A stretch of 64,000 nt of DNA, from contig CAJNDS010002774.1 of the NCBI GenBank assembly GCA_905221605.1, forward strand, positions 60,001 to 124,000, read 5' to 3'. A program made the position numbers and the translations under genes. Shown here in pieces: positions 1 to 10,882 of this stretch; position 1 is the stretch's first letter; each line of letters starts with the position of its first letter. This stretch comes from Symbiodinium natans. Its lineage: Eukaryota; Sar; Dinophyceae; Suessiales; Symbiodiniaceae. Under the pieces are notes generated by a model that was not told the DNA's origin, searched no databases, and worked only from the letters and a program-made list of their open reading frames with translations.

Positions 1-785
1 CATGAAACGCACTCCTTGACCTGAACATTTCGGACACATCTGCCTATCTGCTCGAAGGTTTTCTTGCCCAGGCACTTGTCCAGGAAACTTCCGGATTCTA
101 CAAGTGCCAACGGTCGTGAGTGTTTCCGATGCCTCCATCTTCGATGCCCCCCTCGCACGTATCTTGGATGCCAGCCATAGGAGCTGTCGTCCATGCTGTT
201 GTCGTCGGTGCCACTTCCGTCCGTGCCATTGTTCGTGCCATTGTCCGTGACATTGTCCGTGACATTGTCTGTCGCATTGTCTCCCACCTCTGAGTCCTCA
301 CTCAGCAAGTCAACGTATTGCTCAAAGCTCAGGAAGCCTTCAGTGAACCCCTCCTCAGTGTCACATCCGCTCTTGGCTTTGATTGCCGCCCGAAGTAGCA
401 GCAGCTCCATGCTCTCAAGGCTGGGGCGAACATCGGACAAAAGAACCATCACACTTGAGTTTGGCCTTGCTGCCAGCGCGGCCTCCAGCTTGTCTTTGTC
501 CACGAAGCCTTGCTGCATCTCCTCGGCGTCCAGGAAACCATTCTGGTCTTGGTCTAGTGCTGCAAAGACTTCGGCTGCGGATTCGGTCCCAGTGCCCACC
601 ACCTCCAAGATATACTCATTGCCGTTTCGGTCGATGCTGATGTCGAAAGGTGGGGGATCCGTGCCGTTTGTGCCGTTTGTGCCATTTCCATGTTTTGACT
701 GAAACTGCAGCAAAGCAGTTTCCTCTGGGCCTGGGCACTGCGTCGCGACCCCGAAGGCCAGGAATCCGATCCATGGCCCAAACAT
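1..785 (-). CDS. Secreted EF-hand glycoprotein, C-terminus beyond window
   Basis: The frame is open from an ATG at 785-783 to the left edge, about 261 codons, without a stop. The N-terminus (MFGPWIGFLAFGVATQC) looks like a signal peptide, so the product is probably secreted or on the cell surface. A canonical EF-hand loop, DQDQNGFLDAEE, lies near 515-550 with acidic or amide residues at positions 1, 3, 5, 9 and 12 and Gly at 6. A degenerate loop-like stretch (SIDRNGNEYILE) precedes it. Two runs of N-glycosylation sequons flank the domain: three consecutive NGT, then NAT, NVT, NVT, NGT, NGT in an Asp-rich linker at about 185-265. After this the protein becomes basic, then Cys-containing. Calcium binding is expected for the family; the specific role is unknown. 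A splice site inside the distal part cannot be excluded. Confidence 0.72.
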   Translation of the reverse strand, partial: MFGPWIGFLAFGVATQCPGPEETALLQFQSKHGNGTNGTNGTDPPPFDISIDRNGNEYILEVVGTGTESAAEVFAALDQDQNGFLDAEEMQQGFVDKDKLEAALAARPNSSVMVLLSDVRPSLESMELLLLRAAIKAKSGCDTEEGFTEGFLSFEQYVDLLSEDSEVGDNATDNVTDNVTDNGTNNGTDGSGTDDNSMDDSSYGWHPRYVRGGHRRWRHRKHSRPLALVESGSFLDKCLGKKTFEQIGRCVRNVQVKECVS

Positions 786-1080
786 GGCAACTGGAGTATG
801 CAGCTACTCTGAGTGACTAGACCCAACAGGGACTGCCAGCATCAACACCTCTTCAGACCCCATGCCTTCCATCAGGAATGGCGTTGCACGAAGATGGTGG
901 GCGGATGGCATGACTTGGGAATCTTGCAGTCTTCCGCAGGAGATGTAACGGTCCAGCTAAAGGCTGAAAGGGCTGCCATTTAGAACAATCCCCATGTCGG
1001 GATCTCCTGAATCGCCCTCGGCTGGATGTCTGGCAGCTCGACCGCCGTGCCTTCTGAGACAGACAGACAGACAACGAGGG

Positions 1081-2623
1081 AAGGATCGTGAATGCAAGAA
1101 AAAGTGCTGACAAACTCTGGAAGGTCGTCAAGACTTAGCAAAGCCTACCGAGCAAAGTTCTAGCTTTCATCCAGGGTCAGTCCTGCATGCCACTGCACGT
1201 CCGTGAATCAGGGGGTTGTGATAAAGACGGCGGTGATGCCATCTGGCATCACCACGACGGTCTCAAGCAACTCATGCTCTGCACATCGGATCACTTCCTC
1301 AGCGCAAACGGAGGCCCGAAGAGTTTGTTGAAGGGGGCTGGGCGTTGCTTTTTTGGAGGGTGGGGAGACACCCAGGCCTTCTGAGCTTTCCCAGAGAAGC
1401 TGATGCGCTGATATTGAAGGCAATATTGAGGAGCCAGGGCTCCTTGACGACTGGAAGCTGCCAGTGGTTCCTACAGACCCGAAACTCGAAACAGCACGCA
1501 GCCTGTAAAGGAACATGGCCCCCTTCACAAGAGACCTGGGCCTAGCCGTGCCTAAAGCCGAAAGATCCTTCGACTGCACCCTTGGCCACGAACTATCTAA
1601 GGTCAGGCTGCGTTCTCGGCACTGGACGGGCCGAAGAGCTTCGAGACCCGCAGGTCCCTTTTTGTGTCCTTGAGAAGGCTTGGCTTATTATTGCTCCATT
1701 CGAAGGGGTCGCGGGTTCTGGGGGCTACCAACGCGTTGAGGCGAAACATAACACACGCGCGTCTTTGTTGCTACGCTGCTGTCCGAGATTTGCAGTCTGC
1801 TGACCTTTACGCGCTGCGTGTCGCGCAGCAGTCTCGGATTTCTCGAAAGGATTTCGCGGACGTGGGTGCTTTGTCGTGCTCTCGTTTGGAAGTACGCAGT
1901 CGGCCCATTGATTCTACATTGCAAGATCCATATTTGTCAAGATGATGCAACTTGTAGAATACATCAGGATACCCGGGGGGCGTTTGCTGGGCATCTCACA
2001 AGGCTGTAGACTGTAGACGCTGTAGACTTGAAGAGCCCAATCGGGGCAAGCAAAGCATTGAAGAACAGCAAAAAACACGAAGAAGAGACCTGCCCAGGGC
2101 CCAGGCCTTGCCGGAAAGATATGTCACCACACCGTTCACGCAGGAGAGAGAGCGCTTGGGGCATACAATGCCGGCGCACCATCCTCCAAGGCCCCGTGTC
2201 GACGCCACAGCTTTGTTGCGAACTTTAGGGCTCATCGGGCCCATTGGGCTTTGGGTACCGTGGGGTCCTTACCAGCACAGCCCTGACTAGGGCAAAAGAT
2301 GGGTATCTGAAGTAGCAGTTTGAAGGTGATGGGTATCTGAAGTAGCAGTTTGAAGGTGAGTCTGTTGGAACGAACGTGGTCTGACTTTGTGCTGGAGGTA
2401 CATGACTGTCTGAGCTGTTCCTACAACTAGGTGCGTCGTCGAAATGCAGGGCGCCTGCGGTGTCAGAATATGTCAGAATCATTCGTTAGGCAGCAAGCCC
2501 GGCAGCGTCGGACCAGACACTCTTCCAGAGCACGTGCCGGGTTGAGGCGTGTCAAGTCAAAGAAGCGCAAGTCGAAGTCAGTAGGTATCATATTATCCCA
2601 GCCACCAACCAGGGTTCCAGAGA
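1081..2623. repeat. Direct duplication, copy A (about 1.5 kb)
   Basis: This block recurs at 2870-4387 with an initial offset of 1789 bases. The first ~880 bases are almost identical; small indels and substitutions then accumulate, and similarity ends at the shared string ending ccagagag. It holds only short open frames, among them a minus-strand frame of 123 codons (1208-1579) that is unchanged in both copies; this proves little, since the whole block is nearly identical. Copy A carries two tandem copies of a 30-base unit (2299-2358) where copy B has one. No terminal repeats or transposase are visible, so a simple segmental duplication is likeliest. Confidence 0.9.
2299..2358. repeat. Tandem 30-base unit, two copies
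   Basis: The unit beginning gatgggtatctgaagtagca and ending gtttgaaggt is repeated exactly. Copy B of the large duplication has a single unit at about 4090-4119, so the unit expanded or contracted after the duplication. Confidence 0.9.
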
Positions 2624-2869
2624 GGAGAAGTTGGCTCTTGGGTACTTTAAAACCTCTAGTGAAGGTAGTTCAGTTCAACATGCGAAAGCACGAGAGCAGC
2701 TGTTCTAGATTTGCATCTCTTTGTGTGTGCCTTTCTTTTGGGCTTGCTAAACAGCAGGCAGTCGGAGGGAACCCTGATCAAGAGCAATTGGCACGCAAAT
2801 GTATTGCGGCGCGGGCGGTGTGAAACAAAACGCCGTCTTCACAACAGGCAGAGATGGACAGGTAATTGT

Positions 2870-4387
2870 AAGGATCGTGAATGCAAGAAAAAGCGCTGAC
2901 AAACTCTGGAAGGTCGTCAAGACTTAGCAAAGCCTACCGAGCAAAGTTCTAGCTTTCATCCAGGGTCAGTCCTGCATGCCACTGCACGTCCGTGATTCAG
3001 GGGGTTGTGATAAAGACGGCGGTGATGCCATCTGGCATCACCACGACGGTCTCAAGCAACTCATGCTCTGCACATCGGATCACTTCCTCAGCGCAAACGG
3101 AGGCCCGAAGAGTTTGTTGAAGGGGGCTGGGCGTTGCTTTTTTGGAGGGTGGGGAGACACCCAGGCCTTCTGAGCTTTCCCAGAGAAGCTGATGCGCTGA
3201 TATTGAAGGCAATATTGAGGAGCCAGGGCTCCTTGACGACTGGAAGCTGCCAGTGGTTCCTACAGACCCGAAACTCGAAACAGCACGCAGCCTGTAAAGG
3301 AACATGGCCCCCTTCACAAGAGACCTGGGCCTAGCCGTGCCTAAAGCCGAAAGATCCTTCGACTGCACCCTTGGCCACGAACTATCTAAGGTCAGGCTGC
3401 GTTCTCGGCACTGGACGGGCCGAAGAGCTTCGAGACCCGCAGGTCCCTTTTTGTGTCCTTGAGAAGGCTTGGCTTATTATTGCTCCATTCGAAGGGGTCG
3501 CGGGTTCTGGGGGCTACCAACGCGTTGAGGCGAAACATAACACACGCGCGTCTTTGTTGCTACGCTGCTGTCCGAGATTTGCAGTCTGCTGACCTTTACG
3601 CGCTGCGTGTCGCGCAGCAGTCTCGGATTTCTCGAAAGGATTTCGCGGACGTGGGTGCTTTGTCGTGCTCTCGTTTGGAAGTACGCAGTCGGCCCATTGA
3701 TTCTACATTGCAAGATCCATATTTGTCAAGATGATGCGACTTGTAGAATACATCAGGATACCGGGGGGGGCGTTTGCTGGGCATCACACAGGGCTGTAGA
3801 CTGTAGACGCTGTAGACTTTGAGAGCCCAATGCAAGCAAAGCTCCATTGAAGAACAGCAAAGAAAAAAACATAAAGAAGAGACCTACCTGCCCAGGGCCC
3901 AGGCCTTGCCGGAAAGATATCTCACCACACCGTTCACGCAGGAGAGAGCGCTTGGGGCATACAACGCCGGCGCACCATCCTCCAAGGCCCCCGACGCCAC
4001 AGCTTTGTTGCGAACTTTAGGGCTTATCGGGCCCATTGGGCTTTGGATACCGTGGGGTCCTTACCAGCAAAGCCCTGACTAGGGCAAAAGATGGGTATCT
4101 GAAGTAGCAGTTTGAAGGTGAGTCTGTTGGAACGAACGTGGTCTGACTTTGTGCTGGAGGTACATGACTTGTCTGAGCGTTCCTACAACTAGGTGTGTCG
4201 TCGAAATGCAGGGCGCCTACGGTGTCAGAATATGTCAGAATCATTCGTTAGGCAGCAAGCCCGGCAGCGTCGGACAAGACACTCTTCAAGAGCACGCATC
4301 GGGTTGAGGCGTGTCAAGTCAAAGAAGCTCAAGTCGAAGTCAGTAGGTATCATATTCTCCCAGCCGCCAACCAGGGTTCCAGAGAGC
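2870..4387. repeat. Direct duplication, copy B
   Basis: Second copy of the block at 1081-2623. It begins at the same base (aaggatcgtgaatgc) and ends in the same ccagagag string. It is slightly shorter because of one missing 30-base unit and several small deletions in the last 600 bases. The 246 bases between the copies (2624-2869) are unique. Confidence 0.9.
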
Positions 4388-4865
4388 GGTGATTTCAGGA
4401 GTTAGCCTTTCCTAGGTTCAAACAACCCAAGCAAACTTCCCTCCCATGGAGATTTGAACCGTAGCACTCAGCCAAGAAACTGGAGCCGGGATCTTGACCT
4501 CGGACAGTGGCTCTTGTAAGAAGGAACCTCCAAACCGAAGTGCGCAACGCACCCTCAACCCCTGGCGGTCAGAAAATGCTGAGCTAGGTAGGCATCCTGC
4601 TACTTGTTACGTGTAGCAAGTGGCTCTTGCACCGGCCGGGCCCGCAAAGGGAATAGAATCCGATATCCCCTAAAATGATTTCTTTTCTCAAAATCCAAGC
4701 CATTATAAGCCATTCACGGCATGATCGAGCCATGGAATGAGTGCCGAGCCGTCTCCCACGCATGTGTCTTGTCTCCCGGAGTGTGGTCCTAGGAAGAGCT
4801 TGGATTTGATTGACCATTGCTGACTTGGGTAAAGAACCAAGAACAGCTAAAACAACCAAACAACA

Positions 4866-5300
4866 ATGATCATGCCGGGAGTTCGGGAGGTAATCGAAAA
4901 CGGGCAAGGCGGATTGGAAATCGCCGAGAGAGGTCTGGGAGTATGCGCGTACGAGACGTGGACTGCAAGCGAGAACCTTCCGCAAGCCAGTGTTACCCGT
5001 CTTACAAGCACATCACTTCTCACAGCCTCACAGCCTCCACGTGCGTCTACGTCATACACCTAGATGGGCAGCAAGCAGCTAAATGCTGAATTTGGATCGT
5101 CACCAGCCGGCCGAATGCTGTCCACCACAGAGGCACCAGGGGCCATCTTGGCAAACTCCATGCCTTGGGTGTGGAAGATGGCTGAGTCCTTCCCAGAGCA
5201 AAGGCCATCTGGGAAATTTTGGGGCCTGGATCTCTCCGAGGTGCCAGGAGCGTCAGCGGGGCCGACGACAAAGAAGTCCGCCGACCTCTCCTTGCTTTAG
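4866..5300 (+). CDS. Candidate two-exon protein fragment, unrecognised
   Basis: Two coding-like stretches share one plus-strand frame and are separated by a single TAG at 5061-5063. The first runs from an ATG at 4866 (MIMPGVREVIENGQ...). The second starts right after the TAG (MGSKQLNAEFG...) and ends at 5300. The TAG sits exactly where a 3' splice site would end (pyrimidine-rich tract then ctag|ATG). A GC donor after 4985 would remove a 78-base intron and keep the frame. Composition is balanced in charge and unlike the opposite strand, but no family is recognised, and a non-coding origin is possible. Confidence 0.35.
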
Positions 5301-5899
5301 GGCTTCATGGGGCAGTTTGAGATGCTAAATAGGCCTTGCGTGGACATCAGAAGGACCAGGAACTTACGCCCAAAAAGGGCCCACGCCATCCACGCAGACG
5401 AGGCAATCATCAACCACCGTACCCTTTAGAACTTAGATCCCCCTGGTTCGTTTGTCCTGGCTGGCGGCGACGAGGACCTGAGCACTCGGGGCTTGTGACG
5501 GCTTGTCTCGTGTTCAGACAGAATCCTGCGAAAATGGGCGTGGACGGTGGAACCATGCAGCTCTAGGTCAGGCGTGGCCAACCGCGGCTTGATGCACTCA
5601 CCGGGCCCAACAAGTCCCCGAAGCTCAAAAAAACTTAAGCTCTCAGGGCTGTACGCCAAGCACGCTGTCGAGACAAAAGCCGAAGCCGAGCCCAACCTGA
5701 GAGCTGTCTCGCTAAGCGGGGGGAAGAGTATCCGAGTCAACCGCACTCCGCTCAAGGCCAGTCAAGGTCGCCCAAGTATATCCTTTAAGCCACGACAATC
5801 TACGTCAACTCTGTGTTGGGGGCCCTGCTGCCTGAGACTTGATGTACAGGTCCTTCTTTCCAAGGTTCACCTGCTCTTTGAGAAACCCACAACTTTGAA

Positions 5900-6895
5900 T
5901 GCCTGGGGGGCACTCAGGTACCTTGCCCACAACAGCCTCAAAAATCCTGCTCCGCATGGAGAGACTTGCGCCACACATGCCACCCCAAGCCAGAAAAAAA
6001 AAAAGGTGCGGCGCACATCGGACTGCTTACCTACAAAATTCGCTGAACCTTGGACCGCCCACAACTTGCCCTCGGCCCCCTCCTCCTTGTCTTCGGACTC
6101 TGTCAAGTTGCATTCGCTGCCGAGGGCGATGATGTCCTCATGGCAGAAGGACGCAAAGGGCTGGCGCCGAACTGGGGACAAGATGGGACAAGGGCCGAGG
6201 AGGTGCTGCCAGCATCGCTGCTACAAGCGCCCTAGGCAGCACAAAGCCTGAGGTTTGCGTTTGAAGCCTCGAAACCTTGAGCTCTTCACGGGCTCCAAAG
6301 CAATTTCAGCCGTGAATTCCAAAAACATGCCGACCCACTCTCCGCAAACCAATGCATCTTGACATGTCTGACCATTCCAAGGTGACGCCTGGCCATCGTA
6401 GCAGGTCGTCACGAAGATGGTTCCAGTTGTTGGATCAGCCGCGACATCCCAAACATCGTACGCTGATCCCCATTGCACAATCTGCCGGGATGGGGGAGTC
6501 GAAGGTGTGGAATTATGGCGTCTTTCCTTTGGTATGCAGTGGGCATTAAACCGATTTCGGGGGGCGTACGGTATGGCTGGTACAGCAACAACGGTGATGC
6601 CAGATTCTCCTGCTAGTTTGATGAGTCTTGCCACGAGGGTATAATAATGGAGCATTGCAGCCGAAGAGATAACCCAAGAAGTGGTTGGAGTTGTGCTACA
6701 TGTTGCCACCCTTGATTCGTGCAAACGATGGACTGGTGGAGCAGCTGCTGCCACCTGCTACAAGTACGCAGGGACAAGCTGAACTGCTCGTCAACCACCC
6801 ACCACAAGCTGCCTTGCCGGTCTGGAGGTTCAACCTCTCTATCACAGCCATACCCCCGAGGTAGTCGTTCTGGTTCCAGGCCAGCACCTTTTTCA
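5900..6895 (-). CDS. Candidate multi-exon gene, unrecognised
   Basis: Three neighbouring minus-strand segments read like exons. One starts after a ctcag acceptor at 6895 (KKVLAWNQNDYLGGMAVIER). One lies within 6300-6750 (including GESGITVVAVPAIPY and AYDVWDVAADPTTGTIF). One acidic segment lies near 6020-6150 (HEDIIALGSECNLTESEDK). They are in different frames, as expected for spliced exons, but the joins were not resolved. No domain is recognised. Plus-strand frames over the same bases are Ser/Pro/Arg-rich, typical of antisense shadows. Confidence 0.3.
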
Positions 6896-7399
6896 CTGAG
6901 ATGGGGCAGGCTTATGTCCTACGACAGTCCTATGAGCTCAATGGCAAGCAATGGAGGCGTTCGATCTCTGAAGTCTGCACACGCGTCTGTCATTCATGTC
7001 TTCATCCTCCGGCATTTCGGAGCGTTCGTAATGGGCTGCATGCGGTGCAACCATAAAGCAATCAAAGGCCTTAACAGAGACCTCGTTGCAGCTTCAGGAG
7101 CCGCGCAGTCGTCGCTGTAGACAGCGACACTGACGAGCGCAAATTCCTGGACAGTTCAGTAGTTCAGTGTGCCAGCTTACATGTTTCTGGTCGGCTTTCC
7201 TCGGACGCCAAAAACAACACTTCCCAACATTCCTTCTTAAAGTCTTAAGCCGTTGGCTTGATTACACGAACCAAGAAGCCACTATCCTGTTCAATCGGAT
7301 ACCTTGCCATTCACAACTTGGTGCTCCCATCACACGGTTCCACAAGCGTAGGCTTCTCTGATGCGTTTCAATGTCTTTACGATCTGAAGACTATGGTTG

Positions 7400-7901
7400 T
7401 CTGCCAAGCCTGCCATCTGGAAGGGAAGAAGTCAACTGTCCCCTTTCTCTTCCATTCCTGGCACATGTTGGCTGGATTGCTTGACTCATGAATAAGTAAG
7501 ATCTGACATTGGAAAGTTCTTTCAACACGCTAAAGAACATCGAGAGAATTGGAAAGAGCAAACACCCAGAAAAAGCTGCAGCAGGAACGACCTGTTGACC
7601 GGGCTTACGACAAAGACGATACATGAAGCCTGCTTCATCAATCACGCCTTGCAGCTCGCTTTGCAGCCCTACGAGGGTTTTGGGATTCTAGGGGTCCTCA
7701 ATGAATCGCTCCAATTCGAAAGCTTTCGATGTCGGAGTTTGCAGCTTGAGTGACACATTCAGACCTTCGGACGTCTGCAGGGCCAAGATGGCCAAGCTTG
7801 AAGTGGGCATCGCTGTTGGCGCCTCCTTCTCTGCATCGGTGAGGATGCTTTCCTCGAGGAAGCTGCCCGCGGCCTCCTGCATTACATAGACAAAGCCCTG
7901 T
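7400..7901 (-). CDS. Candidate exons with one hydrophobic segment
   Basis: A segment beginning after a strong acceptor (tcaatcaaaacag|GGC, exon start about 7901) reads GFVYVMQEAAGSFLEESILT and on to an acidic C-terminal part ending at an in-frame TAG at about 7685. The same frame continues past it into VIDEAGFMYRLCRKPG and a hydrophobic stretch (FSGCLLFPILSMFFSVLKEL). The TAG may be the last base triplet of a small intron or a true stop. The same gene might continue into the exons at 5.9-6.9 kb, but this was not shown. No family is recognised. Confidence 0.35.
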
Positions 7902-8029
7902 TTTGATTGAACGTTGCGCAACATGCTTGGTGGGGCCTTCTCGATTTTCGAGGACTCGCACCCCTACACAGGAGCTCGACAGTAGTACTAGCGTGGGCCA
8001 ATCTCGCTTTGCCATGAAAAGCACTACAA

Positions 8030-9320
8030 CCCGGAAGGCAAGTGGGGATCTACAATATCCGCCGACCCTGCGTCGGCGTCAGTGAAGCCTTCGTTCGGCC
8101 TGGCCGTCAGCTTCACCACTCCTCTACATACCTTATCATACCTTCTTGAGGACCCTATTAAGGACCGTGAACCCACGCCCCCCTCTTTTCTGCCCCTTAC
8201 CCCCCCAACCCCTGCCCTCCTACCTGTGAACCAGATCCCGCTTGGCTCCTAAACGCTCGCCTTGGCCAAGAAACTCCATCCCAAGCCTTATGTGACCCTT
8301 TGCGGCCGAACCTCCGAACGCTCGACCCCGAACACTCAGAGACTCGAGGCTTCGGTTCAGGCTTTCGGGTGGTTGCGGTGGGTCTCCTCGGGGCCGGCGG
8401 TTCCGCCGGGAGCCGTTAAAGACTGTTATGCTTTACTATGTTATACTGTTATCCTGCAGAATCGTGACACATCGTGACTGGAAAGCCCTTCAATTTTTGC
8501 AGAGTCAACGTGCTGGCACAAGAGAGCCGGCAAAACAAACTCCACACACTAAACGCAACGCAAAGCCCTAAGCCCCATACCCCTACACCCTGACATGAAA
8601 TCAAAACGCGCTCAAAATCTTTGGCACCCAAAACCTTTTAGCTTTGGATAAGGGCGCCGGCTCCTCTTCTTTGCAGGTCTCTTCCCTGAGTTGCGATTCG
8701 AGGCGTCGAGCAAGCCACTCCTTCCTTCGGGAGGGTGGGATCCCCCCAAAGTGCCCCAAGAGGCGTAACGCTCCGCCTGTAACAATCGGACAGCCGTTTA
8801 AAAGCTTAGTAGGGTACACGACTTAAGATGGTTGCTTTACCCTGGAACCCAACATCCGACACCGCGCTGCGCACCGGTGCGAGGCGACGACTTGTAACGC
8901 AACAGCATGAATCCCCCAGCTTCATATTCTATAAACCTTGGGCGAAGAGAACAAACCCCAAGACGATGGATCAGTTTCGACTTAGAAGCTGCGAACTCTT
9001 CTACCAGGCGAGCCACACGGCGGCCACATTCACCACCGGCCAACTTCCTTGGCAGCTCAGGCACTTGGTCGTTTAGGATTTTCAGACCTTAGACTCCATT
9101 GGCTTTTTGATGCCTGCGACATTCAAATTTCTTTATCTGCGAATGCTCTGGAGACTTTGGGCGGCTCACCATATTCGGAAACGCCGAAGCCTCACAACCC
9201 GAACCCGCATGCGCAAATATGCGCAAATCATGTGAAGACGGGCGTCTTGCAAGCAACGTCGCTGAGTCGAAGGACCAGCCATCCGCGGCCTTGACCTTGC
9301 CCGCACGCACTGGGTGCCCT
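8030..9320. other. No gene seen
   Basis: Short open frames only, none with a recognisable motif or convincing splice signals. Contains CCCTAAG-like fragments near 8570. Confidence 0.5.
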
Positions 9321-9326
9321 GACATA

Positions 9327-9328
<2 letters not shown>

Positions 9329-9416
<88 letters not shown>

Positions 9417-9418
9417 TA

Positions 9419-9484
<66 letters not shown>

Positions 9485-9560
9485 AACGCACACGCACACG
9501 CACACGCACACGCACACGCACACGCACACGCACACGCACACGCACACGCACACGCACACG
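9329..9560. repeat. CA microsatellite grading into CGCACA
   Basis: A pure CA tract (9329-9415) is broken by gatagacac, resumes to about 9473, then alternates CA with CG to 9560. Long Cys-Val, Thr-His or Arg-Val open frames across it are artefacts. Confidence 0.97.
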
Positions 9561-9987
9561 GTACTTATACCACCCCCCCCCAGAGAGTCGTCTGATCCGC
9601 AGCTGAAGCCTTTAATCTTCCCTGCTGCCGAATCGATTTAGGCGCTACGGCATGTCGGGTCAGCTACAGAAGCCAATGGTACTGACTGCCAGTGCAGCAG
9701 AAGCTGCACGCCATAACCAGAATGGGCTGCGAACCCCGTAATCACGGCCTCAGACAGTTTGGGGCGATGCTGCCGAACAGTAGCCTTCAGGGTGTTTCAT
9801 TCTGGCGAGACTGCACACGGTACCGCTGGATGCAGTGTCAGCCGCCAAGGGTCGCAAGTTCCTCGTCCTTCGACAGTGATTGGCTGTGCATTGGCAAGAT
9901 ATTTTGTGCTTGCGGTTGGCTGACTACATTCCATGATAGATTCGTTCCTGCCTTCTCATTGCCATTCCCTGTAGATCCCTGTAGAAT

Positions 9988-10290
9988 GTGAATGTCAGCA
10001 GACTGCAACTGGATCCCATGGCGAAACGACAAGCCCAGGAGGGCACAAGCCTCCAGAGCAAGCTAAGGACTGCAAAGCACAAAGTCGCAGACCAACGAGA
10101 AGAGGCTACCAACCGAAGTGGACATTGCTGGAAGTTTCCATGTCCCATACTTCCAGCACTGTGCTCTCCGCCATGCCGCGCCATGACATGTGACGGAGGG
10201 CAATGTGGTGAGAACATCCGTGGCCTTCTTGGAGGATGCGTTGCCACGGGTAACCTAAGTGAGCAACGGGTAATTACGTGGTACCCCTAA
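9988..10290 (+). CDS. Candidate small protein, unrecognised
   Basis: A 100-codon frame with an ATG start. The N-terminal half (DPMAKRQAQEGTSLQSKLRT) is polar, Lys/Gln-rich and helix-prone. The second half holds a Cys cluster (CWKFPCP, CSPPC, CDGGQC) that could be metal-binding or disulphide-forming. No family is recognised and it could be one exon of a larger gene or non-coding. Confidence 0.3.
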   Translation: MNVSRLQLDPMAKRQAQEGTSLQSKLRTAKHKVADQREEATNRSGHCWKFPCPILPALCSPPCRAMTCDGGQCGENIRGLLGGCVATGNLSEQRVITWYP

Positions 10291-10882
10291 AGTCTACTTT
10301 GCTGTGGTGGACATTCCCTTCAACATCGATGCCTCGATTCAAACAAGCAAAACCATCCTCGGCTCGGGACAACGAAAAGATCCTGGCAGGGCAGCGCCGC
10401 CGCTGCCAGAACTTGGGAGGGACATCGGATGCCTTGTCTCTCAGCCCAATACCCTGAATCTATAGGCTCTGTGACAAGTGGACTAGGCCTCATCATACTA
10501 CATCAGAACGCAGAGTCAGGACTGATTGCAAGGCTTACAGTGGAGCCTGGAAAGACGAGTCTCAGGCCCTTTGAAAGCCCCCTACACCACAGGAACACAT
10601 CCAAATACATCACACACCCTGGACCTCCACCCCTACATGGGTTCTGTCCCCAGACTTGTGCACAAACATGAGAACTTGCGAAAGTTCGTGTTGGAACAGA
10701 GGGTTCGGGGCCATCGGTATGGTGGGTTTGTAAAATATGGAGGCTGGCTAAGAACATGGACTTCTTGAGATGCTCAAGTTGCCAGCGCAACTGTCGAATT
10801 AATGTTCTTGCTGTCCTTCCAGTGTATTGCGGTGTGTGCAAAGTAAAAGGTTCCTGGTTTTGTCGACAGTCTGGGCATCAGC

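Noticed and set aside
4440-4470. B-box-like ggttcaaatc on the minus strand as a possible tRNA
   Set aside because: The T-arm stem does not pair and no acceptor or D-arm could be built.
5547-6251. Plus-strand 234-codon frame
   Set aside because: The right half is antisense to an acidic minus-strand exon; the left half is also open on the other strand. No motif supports either.
7683-7685. In-frame TAG between coding-like segments as possible stop-codon recoding (also at 5061-5063 and 18336-18338)
   Set aside because: In all three cases the TAG can be the final bases of an intron, which is simpler than readthrough.
9166-9559. Long frames of Cys-Val, Arg-Val and Thr-His
   Set aside because: They only read the CA/CGCACA microsatellite and have no other content.
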